From Fimousia sp036311565 (GTDB lineage Bacteria; Bacillota; Clostridia; Lachnospirales; Lachnospiraceae): DNA of 28,781 nt. Location of the stretch: contig JAXJPR010000015.1 in assembly GCA_036311565.1 (NCBI GenBank), forward strand, positions 1 through 28,781, written 5' to 3'. Below the pieces are notes generated by a model that had not been told where the DNA came from, ran no database searches, and was given only the letters and a program-made list of their open reading frames with translations. Position numbers and translations under genes: made by a program. Below, in pieces: positions 1 to 6,766 of the stretch (the stretch's first letter is position 1; each line of letters opens with the position of its first letter).

Positions 1-531
1 GATGCTATGTTTCAGTCTGAATATAAGAAATTGGCCCGGAGGCGCCGCCGTCGAACGCTTCCAAAGATTGCAGCTGTAGTGTCAGTATTCTTTGTCGTTG
101 GCCTGTTATCCATCAGCCGTGTGACTGCATGGAAGGAACCACTTTATAATTTCTTCTTTAAACCAAGCGATGATGGCGAAAAGTCTAAAGTTGATATTGA
201 AGAAATTGAGGAAGAAGATGAATTCCAGAAATACCTGCCGGAATATATACCGGAGGGGTTTGAGCTGGTGGATAGTTTTTATGATGAAACACTAGAGCAA
301 TATCTATATTGTTTTGAAAAAGATAATTTGTGCTTTAATATAAGCATTATAAATAAAAATTCTGACATGTATCAAGATATGTCTGAATTTAAAAAAATCT
401 ATTACAACAACCGGCAATATTTTATTAACAAAAACAATACTATCTTATGCCAATATAAAGATTATACAATAATCTTTGACGGCAACTTGAAAAAAAAAGA
501 AGCATTAAAAATTATCGATTCTATAAAATAA
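1..531 (+). CDS. DUF4367/anti-sigma-like membrane protein, 5' end cut by window
   Basis: The reading frame is open to the left edge of the window. The first ATG is at 7, but it has no visible ribosome binding site and the codons before it are also open, so the protein probably starts outside. The visible part has a very basic stretch (ARRRRRR), one membrane helix (about residues 20-40 from the ATG at 7), an acidic linker (EEIEEEDEF), and a C-terminal domain beginning LPEYIPEGFE. That last motif, followed by a compact beta-rich domain of about 100 residues, is typical of DUF4367, often found as the extracellular part of proteins encoded beside ECF sigma factors. A regulatory or envelope-sensing role is therefore inferred, not shown. 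The basic-then-helix order implies cytoplasmic N-terminus and external C-terminus. The stop TAA is at 529-531. Confidence 0.6.
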   Translation, partial: DAMFQSEYKKLARRRRRRTLPKIAAVVSVFFVVGLLSISRVTAWKEPLYNFFFKPSDDGEKSKVDIEEIEEEDEFQKYLPEYIPEGFELVDSFYDETLEQYLYCFEKDNLCFNISIINKNSDMYQDMSEFKKIYYNNRQYFINKNNTILCQYKDYTIIFDGNLKKKEALKIIDSIK

Positions 532-537
532 TTCTAA

Positions 538-546
538 TGATATAAT
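538..546 (+). promoter_or_regulatory. Candidate extended -10 promoter for the secreted protein gene
   Basis: TGATATAAT is a perfect extended -10 element just after the stop of the upstream gene. No good -35 hexamer lies 17 bases upstream, which is tolerated by extended -10 promoters. It would give a leader of about 45 bases. Confidence 0.4.
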
Positions 547-596
547 TTTTCTGGTTTAAATAAAATCAATAGAGAACAAAAAAGAGGGGAAATCTT

Positions 597-1157
597 ATGA
601 AAAAACATATGAAACGACTTATTTATCTATTCTTAACTTTTATATTTTTATTTAATGTAACCGTATTCGCTGAGGATACTGCTCCCGAAGACTTTGAAGA
701 CGATAGTACCAATACCACCGTTGATTTTTCCGAACCTGATGATACCACCTTTGACGATACGGTATGGACCAGGGAATATGAGGATGGTACCGAGGAAGTA
801 GTGACCTATGAAGATTTAAATCCAAGCCCGCTTCTGCGTTGGGCTGCTATTTCTGGAGTTTCCATGAATCTTCAATTTAAAACTGGTGGAAAAGCCGCTT
901 TTGGTACAACCGTAACTATTACAAATACTAGTTACTCTATTAAAATTGTAACAAAATTACAAAGCTACCGCAGCGGAGCATGGAAAACTCTTTATACAAA
1001 AACCAAGACTTCAAACAGCACTGGTGCTATGAACTCTGGTTATTACTACGTTACCAAAGGCTACAAGTATCGTACACACAATATCATTACGATATACAAC
1101 TCCAGTGGAAATGTAATCGAAACCGATACTTTAAACTGTACACGTACCTATAACTAA
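597..1157 (+). CDS. Small secreted protein of unknown function, possibly DUF6147-like
   Basis: The 186-residue protein begins with a signal peptide: basic MKKHMKR, a hydrophobic core of about 16 residues, and a likely cleavage site after VFA-E (near residue 25). An acidic Asp/Thr-rich segment follows (about 26-75). The C-terminal part (about 85-186) is rich in Thr, Ser, Tyr and Asn with alternating hydrophobic residues, suggesting a beta-sandwich exposed outside the cell. No catalytic motif, LPXTG anchor or lipobox is visible. A GAGGGG ribosome binding site precedes the ATG by eight bases, and a strong terminator follows. It resembles small secreted proteins of Lachnospiraceae labelled DUF6147, but that name is from memory and weak. 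Its neighbour at 1-531 may belong to the same envelope-related unit. Confidence 0.6.
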   Translation: MKKHMKRLIYLFLTFIFLFNVTVFAEDTAPEDFEDDSTNTTVDFSEPDDTTFDDTVWTREYEDGTEEVVTYEDLNPSPLLRWAAISGVSMNLQFKTGGKAAFGTTVTITNTSYSIKIVTKLQSYRSGAWKTLYTKTKTSNSTGAMNSGYYYVTKGYKYRTHNIITIYNSSGNVIETDTLNCTRTYN

Positions 1158-1233
1158 AAATAAGTACGAATACACAACACAATTTTTGACACAAGAAACC
1201 AAGCACAATAAATTTTTGTTCTCTAATTATAAC

Positions 1234-1264
1234 TGCCGCAGCAAAATGCTGCGGCAATTTTTTA
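1234..1264 (+). terminator. Rho-independent terminator after the secreted protein gene
   Basis: A perfect 10-bp stem TGCCGCAGCA/TGCTGCGGCA with a three-base AAA loop is followed by AATTTTTT. It lies 77 bases after the stop codon. Confidence 0.9.
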
Positions 1265-1701
1265 TTTTCAAAACCTGTATTTACTTTCATAATTTACAGC
1301 AAATAAAAATTTTTTAATTTTTTTTAATTTCTTTCTAATATTTTTCCCACTCATCTGATTTATAAGGTGTAGAGTAAAAAAGTTGGACCTGTATACATTT
1401 TCAATCATGGGTTTTATCCATAACTTATAAATACTATCACCAAAACAAACGATGGATAAAATATTTGAAAAACAACAATAAGACCAACAGCTAATATTTT
1501 GTAGGGTTCTTTGATTGTTCATTTTCAAATTTGAAAGAGCATGTTTTATTTTCATAAATCGATTACATTCACAAATTAATCTTTATAAATTAAGAAATAC
1601 ATTTTTCAAGACATCCCCGTTGAATCATCTTTTTATGAATTTTGCAGAACTTTTTCTATTACTTTTTTACTCTGCCCCTTTTAAGAAATATCAATTGATA
1701 C
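1265..1701. other. Gene-free interval with a possible small membrane protein remnant
   Basis: No open frame here has a good ribosome binding site and normal composition. On the minus strand, frame 1518 to 1414 reads 34 residues that form a convincing membrane helix (core LAVGLIVVFQIF, then PSFVLVIVF), but it is preceded directly by a TGA and has no start. An overlapping minus frame has ATG codons upstream and continues downstream as YKLWIKPMIEN. Together these look like one small membrane protein broken by two frameshifts. The rest of the interval is AT-rich with nothing recognised. Confidence 0.35.
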
Positions 1702-1744
1702 AAAAACAGCCATTTGTCTCCCTTTATGACAAATGGCTGTTTTT
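1702..1744 (-). terminator. Long terminator hairpin downstream of dUTPase
   Basis: A perfect 17-bp inverted repeat (AAAAACAGCCATTTGTC and its complement) with a nine-base loop is flanked by A and T runs, so it can work on both strands. It lies 43 bases past the dUTPase stop codon. A smaller stem at 1757-1780 (GGGCATC/GGTGCCC on the minus strand) lies between. Confidence 0.85.
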
Positions 1745-1787
1745 CGTACATAATAAGGGCACCAGTCAAAACCGATGCCCACTTCAT

Positions 1788-2300
1788 TTATGCTGTTGTA
1801 CTTCCGAATCCACCGTTTCGAATAGCATCTGCTTCATCGTCCAGCGTAATTCCATATTCAAGAAAGATTCCCTGAATCATTCCCATTCCGGCCTCGATGG
1901 AAACCACCTTATCCTCATTAGAATCGTTGGTCAGCTTTACAAAAATATGTCCTTCATTATCAGAATTATAATAATCGCTGTCGATAATTCCTACCGTATT
2001 GTTCAACTGCAGACGATATTTAAATCCTAATCCGCTTCTTGGATAACATTTTAGTACCCAGTTGTCTTCCATCCAGACACGAATTCCAGTTGGAATTTTA
2101 ATCGTTTCCCCAGGTTTTAACTGAAAGCTGAGGGGGCTGAAAAAATCATATCCTGCTGAGCCTTTGGTAGCACGTTTTGGCAACTCAATAAAATCGTAAA
2201 CTCTTCTTACTTCGTCTTCAAAAGATGTGCCAAAGCAGTCTGTCCATCCTTCAAAAAACTGTTCAAAGCTTACTTTATAAAACTTTGCAATCCTTTTCAT
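1788..2300 (-). CDS. dut: dUTPase (deoxyuridine triphosphate nucleotidohydrolase)
   Basis: Hydrolyses dUTP to dUMP and pyrophosphate, keeping uracil out of DNA and feeding dTMP synthesis. The 170-residue protein has the trimeric dUTPase motifs in order: motif 1 GSAGYDF (47-53), motif 2 PRSGLG (87-92), motif 3 NTVGIIDSDYY (101-111) with the catalytic Asp and Tyr, a weak motif 4 GMGMIQG (138-144), and motif 5 GGFGSTT (163-169) at the C-terminus. Two things are odd. There is a 40-residue N-terminal extension (FYKVSFEQFFEGW) ahead of the core. Motif 3 is followed by an extra stretch (NSDNEGH) where shorter dUTPases have a GE/GN turn. The ATG at 2300 has AGAGGA upstream. The gene lies 73 bases after the deacetylase gene on the same strand. 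Confidence 0.85.
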   Translation of the reverse strand: MKRIAKFYKVSFEQFFEGWTDCFGTSFEDEVRRVYDFIELPKRATKGSAGYDFFSPLSFQLKPGETIKIPTGIRVWMEDNWVLKCYPRSGLGFKYRLQLNNTVGIIDSDYYNSDNEGHIFVKLTNDSNEDKVVSIEAGMGMIQGIFLEYGITLDDEADAIRNGGFGSTTA

Positions 2301-2352
2301 CTGTCATTCCTCTTCTGTCATCAATCTTTTTATATTGTCATCTCATAGTGGT

Positions 2353-2381
2353 ATTTTATCAGATGTTCCCTGGTTATTCAA
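2353..2381 (-). promoter_or_regulatory. Candidate sigma-A promoter for dUTPase
   Basis: On the minus strand TTGAAT (2381-2376) and TAAAAT (2358-2353) are separated by exactly 17 bases. The -35 overlaps the last codons of the upstream deacetylase gene. It would allow dUTPase expression independent of that gene. Confidence 0.4.
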
Positions 2382-3243
2382 CGCCAATATTGCCAATCTT
2401 ATTGAGACTGCCAAAGGAAAATCCTTCTTTTTCAAGATTTGTCAAGACCGTATCTAACGCCTCTGCATTGGATTTGGAAACATTGTGAAGCAATGGAATC
2501 GCACCATTATGATAATATTTTTGAAAGTGCTCAATAACATAATCAGTCCCTGGCTGATTATCCACATCATAATCTAAATATGCCATACTCCAGAATATGG
2601 TCTTATACCCAAGATTCTTACAGATCTGCAGGGTCCGCTCACTATACTCTCCCATTGGAGGACGCACAAACAAATCCATGTCATAACCAGTGGCTTCTTT
2701 ACAATAATCTGCACAGGTAATCAATTCTTCCTTAATATCTCTTTCCGATAGTTCTGGCATGCTTTGATGCTTTACCGTATGATTTCCAACCAAATGCCCT
2801 TCCTTTTTCATTCTTTTTACCAAATCCACATTGTCTCTGATATAAGTCTGCGTGACAAAAAACATAGCAGTTGCTTTATGCTTTTTTAATGTATCCAGTA
2901 TTTGTCCGGTATATCCATTCTCATATCCACAGTCAAATGTCAGATACATGATTTTTTCATTTTTCCGATCAACATCTACATAATAAGCATCATATTTCTG
3001 CAGGTCAATTTCATCCTGCGCCTGGGATTGCTCATGATTTTCCATCCGCTTTAACCACCATGCCTGCTTTTTATTGGATAACGATGCCACATCTACAGAA
3101 TCATTGGCTGTCGCTGCCGTTGTCTCGGTTGTTTCCTTCTCTTCAGAGGAGGCCTCTTCCTTCTCTAATGTTTCTTCTTTTCCCTGTCTGCATCCAGCCA
3201 GACAAAACATTAATATTACAACCAGCCAGATTCTTTTTTTCAT
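2374..3243 (-). CDS. PdaA-like polysaccharide deacetylase lipoprotein
   Basis: A predicted carbohydrate esterase family 4 enzyme. The closest known type is PdaA, which removes the acetyl group from muramic acid so that muramic delta-lactam can form in spore cortex. Motifs: TFDCGYE (the TFD-x-GYE form typical of PdaA), GNHTVKH with the two metal histidines, RPPMGEY, and LLHNVSKSNAEALD near the C-terminus. The N-terminus is a lipoprotein signal, MKKRIWLVVILMFCLAGC, with the lipobox cysteine at 18, then a Glu/Thr-rich linker. The ATG at 3243 is chosen over an in-frame TTG at 3258 because GGTGGGA sits correctly in front of it and it overlaps the upstream TAA by one base (TAATG), implying translational coupling. 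A lipid anchor is unusual beside secreted B. subtilis PdaA. The exact substrate is inferred. Confidence 0.82.
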   Translation of the reverse strand: MKKRIWLVVILMFCLAGCRQGKEETLEKEEASSEEKETTETTAATANDSVDVASLSNKKQAWWLKRMENHEQSQAQDEIDLQKYDAYYVDVDRKNEKIMYLTFDCGYENGYTGQILDTLKKHKATAMFFVTQTYIRDNVDLVKRMKKEGHLVGNHTVKHQSMPELSERDIKEELITCADYCKEATGYDMDLFVRPPMGEYSERTLQICKNLGYKTIFWSMAYLDYDVDNQPGTDYVIEHFQKYYHNGAIPLLHNVSKSNAEALDTVLTNLEKEGFSFGSLNKIGNIGVE

Positions 3244-3851
3244 TAAAATTCCCACCAATCTTTTAAAATCTCTCCAAACACCTTGATTTCTTCTTTGGTC
3301 AAAAATTCTTCCTGGGAAACTGCTGCTTCCTCTTCTATTTTCTTTTTCTCTCTGACTGGTTTTACTGCTTCCATTTTCTTTCTTTTTACGGCACCCTTTT
3401 CAATTGATAGCAACAAGTTGGTTCTCACCACTGGAATCGCTGCTTTCGGATCAATAAAAAGTTCCATGATAAAAAATACTGCTGTCAGATTTATTCCCGT
3501 TCCAAAAAGCCAGCTCTCATCTCCCTGAAATACCGCCAGTGCAATCAACACCATGCATACCGTTGGAATTTTACAAAATATTCTGCTCTTTAATCCACAG
3601 ATACGGTCCATTTCCATATATTTATCCACAAAGTTTTCCGGATTCTCCACACGGAAATTTAATTGTTCATATCCATCAAACCGTTTTTTTAACGATTTTA
3701 TCCATTTTGTATGTACCCGTTCCAACTGTTGTGTTTCCTCCAGCAGCCTATTGTAATGTATGATTGTTCCAATCTTAGAAAATACCCCCAAAAGAACTGC
3801 TGCTTCTAATAAAAATGCCCAAAATGACTGATTCATAAATTGTTGTAACAT
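3243..3851 (-). CDS. Conserved-looking three-helix membrane protein, function unknown
   Basis: 202 residues, not recognised. A hydrophobic segment near residues 9-30 (FWAFLLEAAVLLGVF) is followed by a charged coiled-coil-prone stretch (about 33-90, rich in Glu, Arg and Lys). Two more membrane helices follow (about 93-112 and 117-135), then a highly charged C-terminal tail (VKRKKMEAVKPVREKKKIEEE) that should face the cytoplasm. The ATG at 3851 is preceded by AGGGAG. The stop overlaps the start of the deacetylase gene by one base, so the two proteins are probably made together. A role linked to cortex or wall modification is inferred from that coupling only. A roughly 97-base leader with a branched hairpin lies upstream. 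Confidence 0.65.
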   Translation of the reverse strand: MLQQFMNQSFWAFLLEAAVLLGVFSKIGTIIHYNRLLEETQQLERVHTKWIKSLKKRFDGYEQLNFRVENPENFVDKYMEMDRICGLKSRIFCKIPTVCMVLIALAVFQGDESWLFGTGINLTAVFFIMELFIDPKAAIPVVRTNLLLSIEKGAVKRKKMEAVKPVREKKKIEEEAAVSQEEFLTKEEIKVFGEILKDWWEF

Positions 3852-3892
3852 AAAAAAATACTCCCTTCTTTTTGCAATGATTTTCCTTTTTA

Positions 3893-3960
3893 AACAGCCA
3901 GTCTCACATCAGACTGCATCGCAATCAAAAACTGCTGTTCAAAAGGATACTTACATTATA
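3893..3960 (-). promoter_or_regulatory. Candidate -10 and structured leader upstream of the membrane protein gene
   Basis: A TATAAT on the minus strand (3960-3955) lacks a good -35. The predicted leader holds an outer stem AACAGC/GCTGTT (3939-3934 with 3898-3893) enclosing an inner 6-bp stem CAGTCT/AGACTG (3916-3911 with 3904-3899). There is no U-run, so this is not a terminator. It may be a processing or translational control structure. Confidence 0.3.
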
Positions 3961-4007
3961 AAAAGACGGAAGTACTTTCTCATTAAAATTCGTTCGTCAA
4001 ATCTAGA

Positions 4008-4706
4008 TTATAATTTTGCAAACATTGCTTCTAACAGTCGAACTGTGTGGATAATTGCCTGTTCTTCAAACTCATTGTAATTCATCGTCGCACTGTTATC
4101 TGCTTTATCTGAAATTGCACGGATGACCACAAACGGAATCTGATTCAGATACGCCACCTGTGCCATGGCTGCACCTTCCATTTCCGCACAATAGCCCTGA
4201 AACTGTTCAATCAGATATTTTTTCTTTTCATTTGAGCTAATAAACTGATCCCCACTGACAACTCGTCCTACATAAACAGAAATCTCTGGATTCACTTCCT
4301 CGCATGCTTCTTTTGCTTTGGCAATTAGTGTTTCATCTCCGTGAAATACAGACTGCTCCATCTGTGGTATCATTGCTAAATCATAACCAAATCCAGTTGC
4401 ATCCATATCATGCTGCAGTGTATCGGAAGATAATACAATATCTCCAATATTGATCGGTCCATACAAGCCACCTGCAACACCGGTATTAATCAATGCATCC
4501 ACCTTATAAATGCTTGCTAATATTTGTGTACACGCTGCCATATTTACTTTGCCGATCCCACTTTTTACAACTACCGCTTTCTTATTCCATAAGATTCCAT
4601 CATAAAAGTCCATTCCTGCGATTGTCTGTTTTCTTACATCCTGCATCTGCTCAATGAGTTGCTGCACTTCTTCCGGCATAGCACCGATAATTCCAATATA
4701 TTTCAT
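4008..4706 (-). CDS. mtnN: 5'-methylthioadenosine/S-adenosylhomocysteine nucleosidase
   Basis: Cleaves adenine from methylthioadenosine and S-adenosylhomocysteine. This recycles the by-products of SAM-dependent methylation and polyamine synthesis, and supplies S-ribosylhomocysteine. The 232-residue protein begins MKYIGIIGAMPEE, with the N-terminal glutamates that include the catalytic acid. It carries the ribose-binding stretch LINTGVAGGL (73-82), the AEMEGAA substrate motif, and RAISDKAD containing the catalytic Asp. Length and motif order fit MTAN throughout. The ATG at 4706 is seven bases from AGGAGG. An in-frame TTG at 4709 is only four bases away and is rejected. The gene is transcribed divergently from the TSCPD gene out of a compact 114-base interval. 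No SAM riboswitch is visible. Confidence 0.93.
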   Translation of the reverse strand: MKYIGIIGAMPEEVQQLIEQMQDVRKQTIAGMDFYDGILWNKKAVVVKSGIGKVNMAACTQILASIYKVDALINTGVAGGLYGPINIGDIVLSSDTLQHDMDATGFGYDLAMIPQMEQSVFHGDETLIAKAKEACEEVNPEISVYVGRVVSGDQFISSNEKKKYLIEQFQGYCAEMEGAAMAQVAYLNQIPFVVIRAISDKADNSATMNYNEFEEQAIIHTVRLLEAMFAKL

Positions 4707-4745
4707 CAATATTCCTCCTGATTTGCTTTCAATTTTATCTTTTTA

Positions 4746-4774
4746 AGTATATCATGACTATGTTACAATTACAA
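4746..4774 (-). promoter_or_regulatory. Promoter for the MTA/SAH nucleosidase
   Basis: On the minus strand TTGTAA (4774-4769) and TATACT (4751-4746) are separated by 17 bases. The -35 region nearly abuts that of the divergent promoter for the TSCPD gene. Confidence 0.55.
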
Positions 4775-4789
4775 AAGATATGGTATAAT
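4761..4789 (+). promoter_or_regulatory. Extended -10 promoter for the TSCPD-murG unit
   Basis: TGGTATAAT (4781-4789) is a perfect extended -10. A poor -35 (TGTTAC, 4761-4766) lies 17 bases upstream of the hexamer. The leader to the ATG at 4821 would be about 25 bases. Confidence 0.55.
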
Positions 4790-4820
4790 GTTTAACACTT
4801 TAGGAAAGGAATGATACACA

Positions 4821-5066
4821 ATGATTTATAAAACAAAAGGAACTTGCTCCCGCTCTATTGAATTTGAAGTAGAAGACGGAATTTTAAAAGATATTAAATT
4901 TATCGGAGGATGCCAGGGAAATACTCAGGGCGTTGCTGCCTTAGCAAAAGGCCGCCCTATTGATGAAGTCATCGACAGACTTTCCGGTATTCAATGCGGT
5001 TTCCGCGGTACATCCTGTCCTGATCAGCTTGCACTTGCTTTAAAACGCTATCAGGCAGATAATTAG
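4821..5066 (+). CDS. TSCPD domain protein (TIGR03905-like)
   Basis: An 81-residue single-domain protein with the hallmark GTSCPDQLA near the C-terminus and other conserved cysteines (GTCSRS near residue 8, GGCQGN near 30, IQCGFRG near 59). The same domain occurs at the C-terminus of some vitamin B12-dependent ribonucleotide reductases, where its cysteines are thought to handle redox or metal chemistry. Free-standing versions are common in clostridia and have no firmly known role. It sits 11 bases upstream of murG and is probably cotranscribed with it, but nothing in the sequence ties it to wall synthesis. A GGAAAGGAA ribosome binding site precedes the ATG. Confidence 0.85.
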   Translation: MIYKTKGTCSRSIEFEVEDGILKDIKFIGGCQGNTQGVAALAKGRPIDEVIDRLSGIQCGFRGTSCPDQLALALKRYQADN

Positions 5067-5077
5067 GAGGCATTTTT

Positions 5078-6142
5078 ATGAAACGAATTATTTTAACTGG
5101 CGGCGGTACTGCCGGACATGTTACTCCAAATATGGCACTGGTTCCAGCACTTCAGAAAAAAGGATTCGATATTCGTTATATCGGTTCTTACGAAGGAATG
5201 GAACGAAAATTAATTGAAGATATCCATATTCCTTATTACGGAATTGCATCTGGGAAACTTCGTCGTTATTTTGATCTGAAAAACTTTTCTGATCCATTTA
5301 AAGTTATGAAAGGCTATTTTGAAGCCAGAGCATTGATGCGTAAATTAAAACCGGACATTGTCTTTTCCAAAGGCGGTTTTGTTACCGTTCCTGTGGTATT
5401 AGCTGCAAAGCATAAAGGCATTCCTGTTATTATTCATGAATCTGATATGACTCCAGGTCTTGCAAACCGCCTGAGTATTCCAAGTGCTTCCAAAGTATGC
5501 TGCAATTTCCCGGAAACTTTAAAACACCTGCCAGAAGGAAAAGCAGTTCTTACCGGTTCCCCAATCCGCGAAGAACTATTCCAGGGAGAGAAAGAAAAGG
5601 GATTGTCTTTCTGTGGTTTTGACAATCAAAAACCAGTTCTTTTAATTATGGGTGGAAGTTTAGGCTCTGTTGCCATTAACAACGCAGTCCGCGGCCAATT
5701 AGATACCTTATTAGAAAAGTTCCAGATTATCCATCTATGTGGAAATGGAAATTTAGATACCTCATTGGAAGGTAAAAAAGGATATGTACAGTTTGAATAT
5801 ATCAAAGATGAGTTAAGAGATTTATTTGCATGTGCCGATCTTATGATCTCCCGTGCAGGCGCAAATGCAATCTGCGAAATTTTAGCACTTCGAAAACCAA
5901 ATGTCTTAATTCCACTTTCTGCCCAGGCAAGCCGTGGAGACCAGATCTTAAATGCTGCATCTTTTGAAAAACAGGGATACAGTTTTGTACTTCAGGAAGA
6001 AGACGTTACCGAAGACAGCCTGGTAAATGCAGTAAATACGGTTTATGAAAAACGTGAAGAATATATCCATGCAATGGAACAGAGCAAATTAGCTGATCCA
6101 ATTGCTACGATCATGGAGCTGGTACAAGAACTTGTACCATAA
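5078..6142 (+). CDS. murG: MurG, UDP-GlcNAc:lipid I GlcNAc transferase
   Basis: Transfers GlcNAc from UDP-GlcNAc to lipid I, making lipid II on the inner face of the membrane, the last intracellular step of peptidoglycan synthesis. The 354-residue protein matches the family length. The N-terminal glycine loop GGGTAGHVTPN (8-18) is characteristic, followed by FSKGGFVTVPVVLAA and HESDMTPGLANRL in the acceptor domain. The second glycine loop MGGSLGS and the SRAGANAICEIL nucleotide-sugar site lie in the C-terminal Rossmann fold. AGGAGG precedes the ATG at 5078. The gene lies outside any dcw division cluster here, with a TSCPD gene upstream and a nitroreductase downstream. A perfect 8-bp inverted repeat (GGTACAAG, 6121-6138) covers its last codons but has no U-run. 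Confidence 0.95.
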   Translation: MKRIILTGGGTAGHVTPNMALVPALQKKGFDIRYIGSYEGMERKLIEDIHIPYYGIASGKLRRYFDLKNFSDPFKVMKGYFEARALMRKLKPDIVFSKGGFVTVPVVLAAKHKGIPVIIHESDMTPGLANRLSIPSASKVCCNFPETLKHLPEGKAVLTGSPIREELFQGEKEKGLSFCGFDNQKPVLLIMGGSLGSVAINNAVRGQLDTLLEKFQIIHLCGNGNLDTSLEGKKGYVQFEYIKDELRDLFACADLMISRAGANAICEILALRKPNVLIPLSAQASRGDQILNAASFEKQGYSFVLQEEDVTEDSLVNAVNTVYEKREEYIHAMEQSKLADPIATIMELVQELVP

Positions 6143-6178
6143 AAAATTCATAAGTATTTTAAGGAGGTAATGAACATT

Positions 6179-6700
6179 ATGAGCGAAACAATGGAAACAT
6201 TATTGACCAGAAGAAGTATTCGTAAATACAGACCTGATATGATACCAAAGGAAACCATTGACACCATCATTAAGGCTGGTACTTATGCTGCAACTGGCAG
6301 AGGCATGCAATCCCCTATTATCATTGCCGTGACCAATAAAGAATTACGGGATAAACTTTCCCGCATGAATGCAGAAATCATGGGAACCGATACCGATCCA
6401 TTTTACGGTGCTCCTGTCGTACTGATCGTTTTGGCAGATAAAAGCCGTCCTACTTATCTCTATGACGGAAGTCTTGTAATGGGAAATCTTATGGCTGCTG
6501 CTCATGACTGCGGCATTGGAAGCTGCTGGATCCACCGTGCAAAAGAAGAATTTGAAACAGAAGAAGGCAAAGAAATCTTAGCTTCTTTGGGAATTGAAGG
6601 AGATTATGAAGGCATTGGCCACTGCATTCTTGGATATGCAGATGGAGAAGAACCAGATGCTGCTCCAAGGAAAGATACTTATGTTTATTATATCGAATAA
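6179..6700 (+). CDS. Nitroreductase family flavoprotein
   Basis: An FMN-dependent oxidoreductase of the nitroreductase superfamily, expected to use NAD(P)H to reduce small electrophiles. The true substrate cannot be told. Motifs: TRRSIRKYRPD at the N-terminus (FMN phosphate contact), GTYAATGRGMQSP, MAAAHDCGIGSCWIHRA (the conserved helix and loop over the flavin), and ILGYADGEEP near the C-terminus. The start at 6179 gives 173 residues. An ATG at 6170 is only two bases from AAGGAGG and is less likely, although 6179 is a slightly long 11 bases away. The gene follows murG by about 36 bases and ends at a strong shared terminator. Confidence 0.85.
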   Translation: MSETMETLLTRRSIRKYRPDMIPKETIDTIIKAGTYAATGRGMQSPIIIAVTNKELRDKLSRMNAEIMGTDTDPFYGAPVVLIVLADKSRPTYLYDGSLVMGNLMAAAHDCGIGSCWIHRAKEEFETEEGKEILASLGIEGDYEGIGHCILGYADGEEPDAAPRKDTYVYYIE

Positions 6701-6704
6701 CAAT

Positions 6705-6749
6705 AAAAATGCTATGAAACCGGTTCTGACCGATTCCATAGCATTTTTT
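6705..6749. terminator. Bidirectional terminator between nitroreductase and metG
   Basis: A long hairpin: outer stem AAAAATGCTATG/CATAGCATTTTT and, past mismatches, inner CGGT/ACCG around TCTG. A and T runs on both sides let it stop both converging transcripts. Confidence 0.85.
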
Positions 6750-6766
6750 GTCTCTTTAAACTATAA

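Noticed and set aside
1268..1555. Minus-strand frame of 95 codons as an intact gene
   Set aside because: No ribosome binding site and poor coding character. The convincing membrane helix is in another frame, so at most it is part of a remnant.
1515..2030. Plus-strand frame of 171 codons
   Set aside because: It lies antisense to the dUTPase gene, crosses the terminator hairpins, has no ribosome binding site and has an odd composition.
4707..4820. Search for a SAM riboswitch upstream of the MTA/SAH nucleosidase
   Set aside because: The interval is only 114 bases, mostly taken by two promoters, and no suitable fold is present.
6121..6138. Perfect inverted repeat GGTACAAG/CTTGTACC at the end of murG
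   Set aside because: It encodes the last residues and has no U-run, so it is not a terminator. An operator role has no support.
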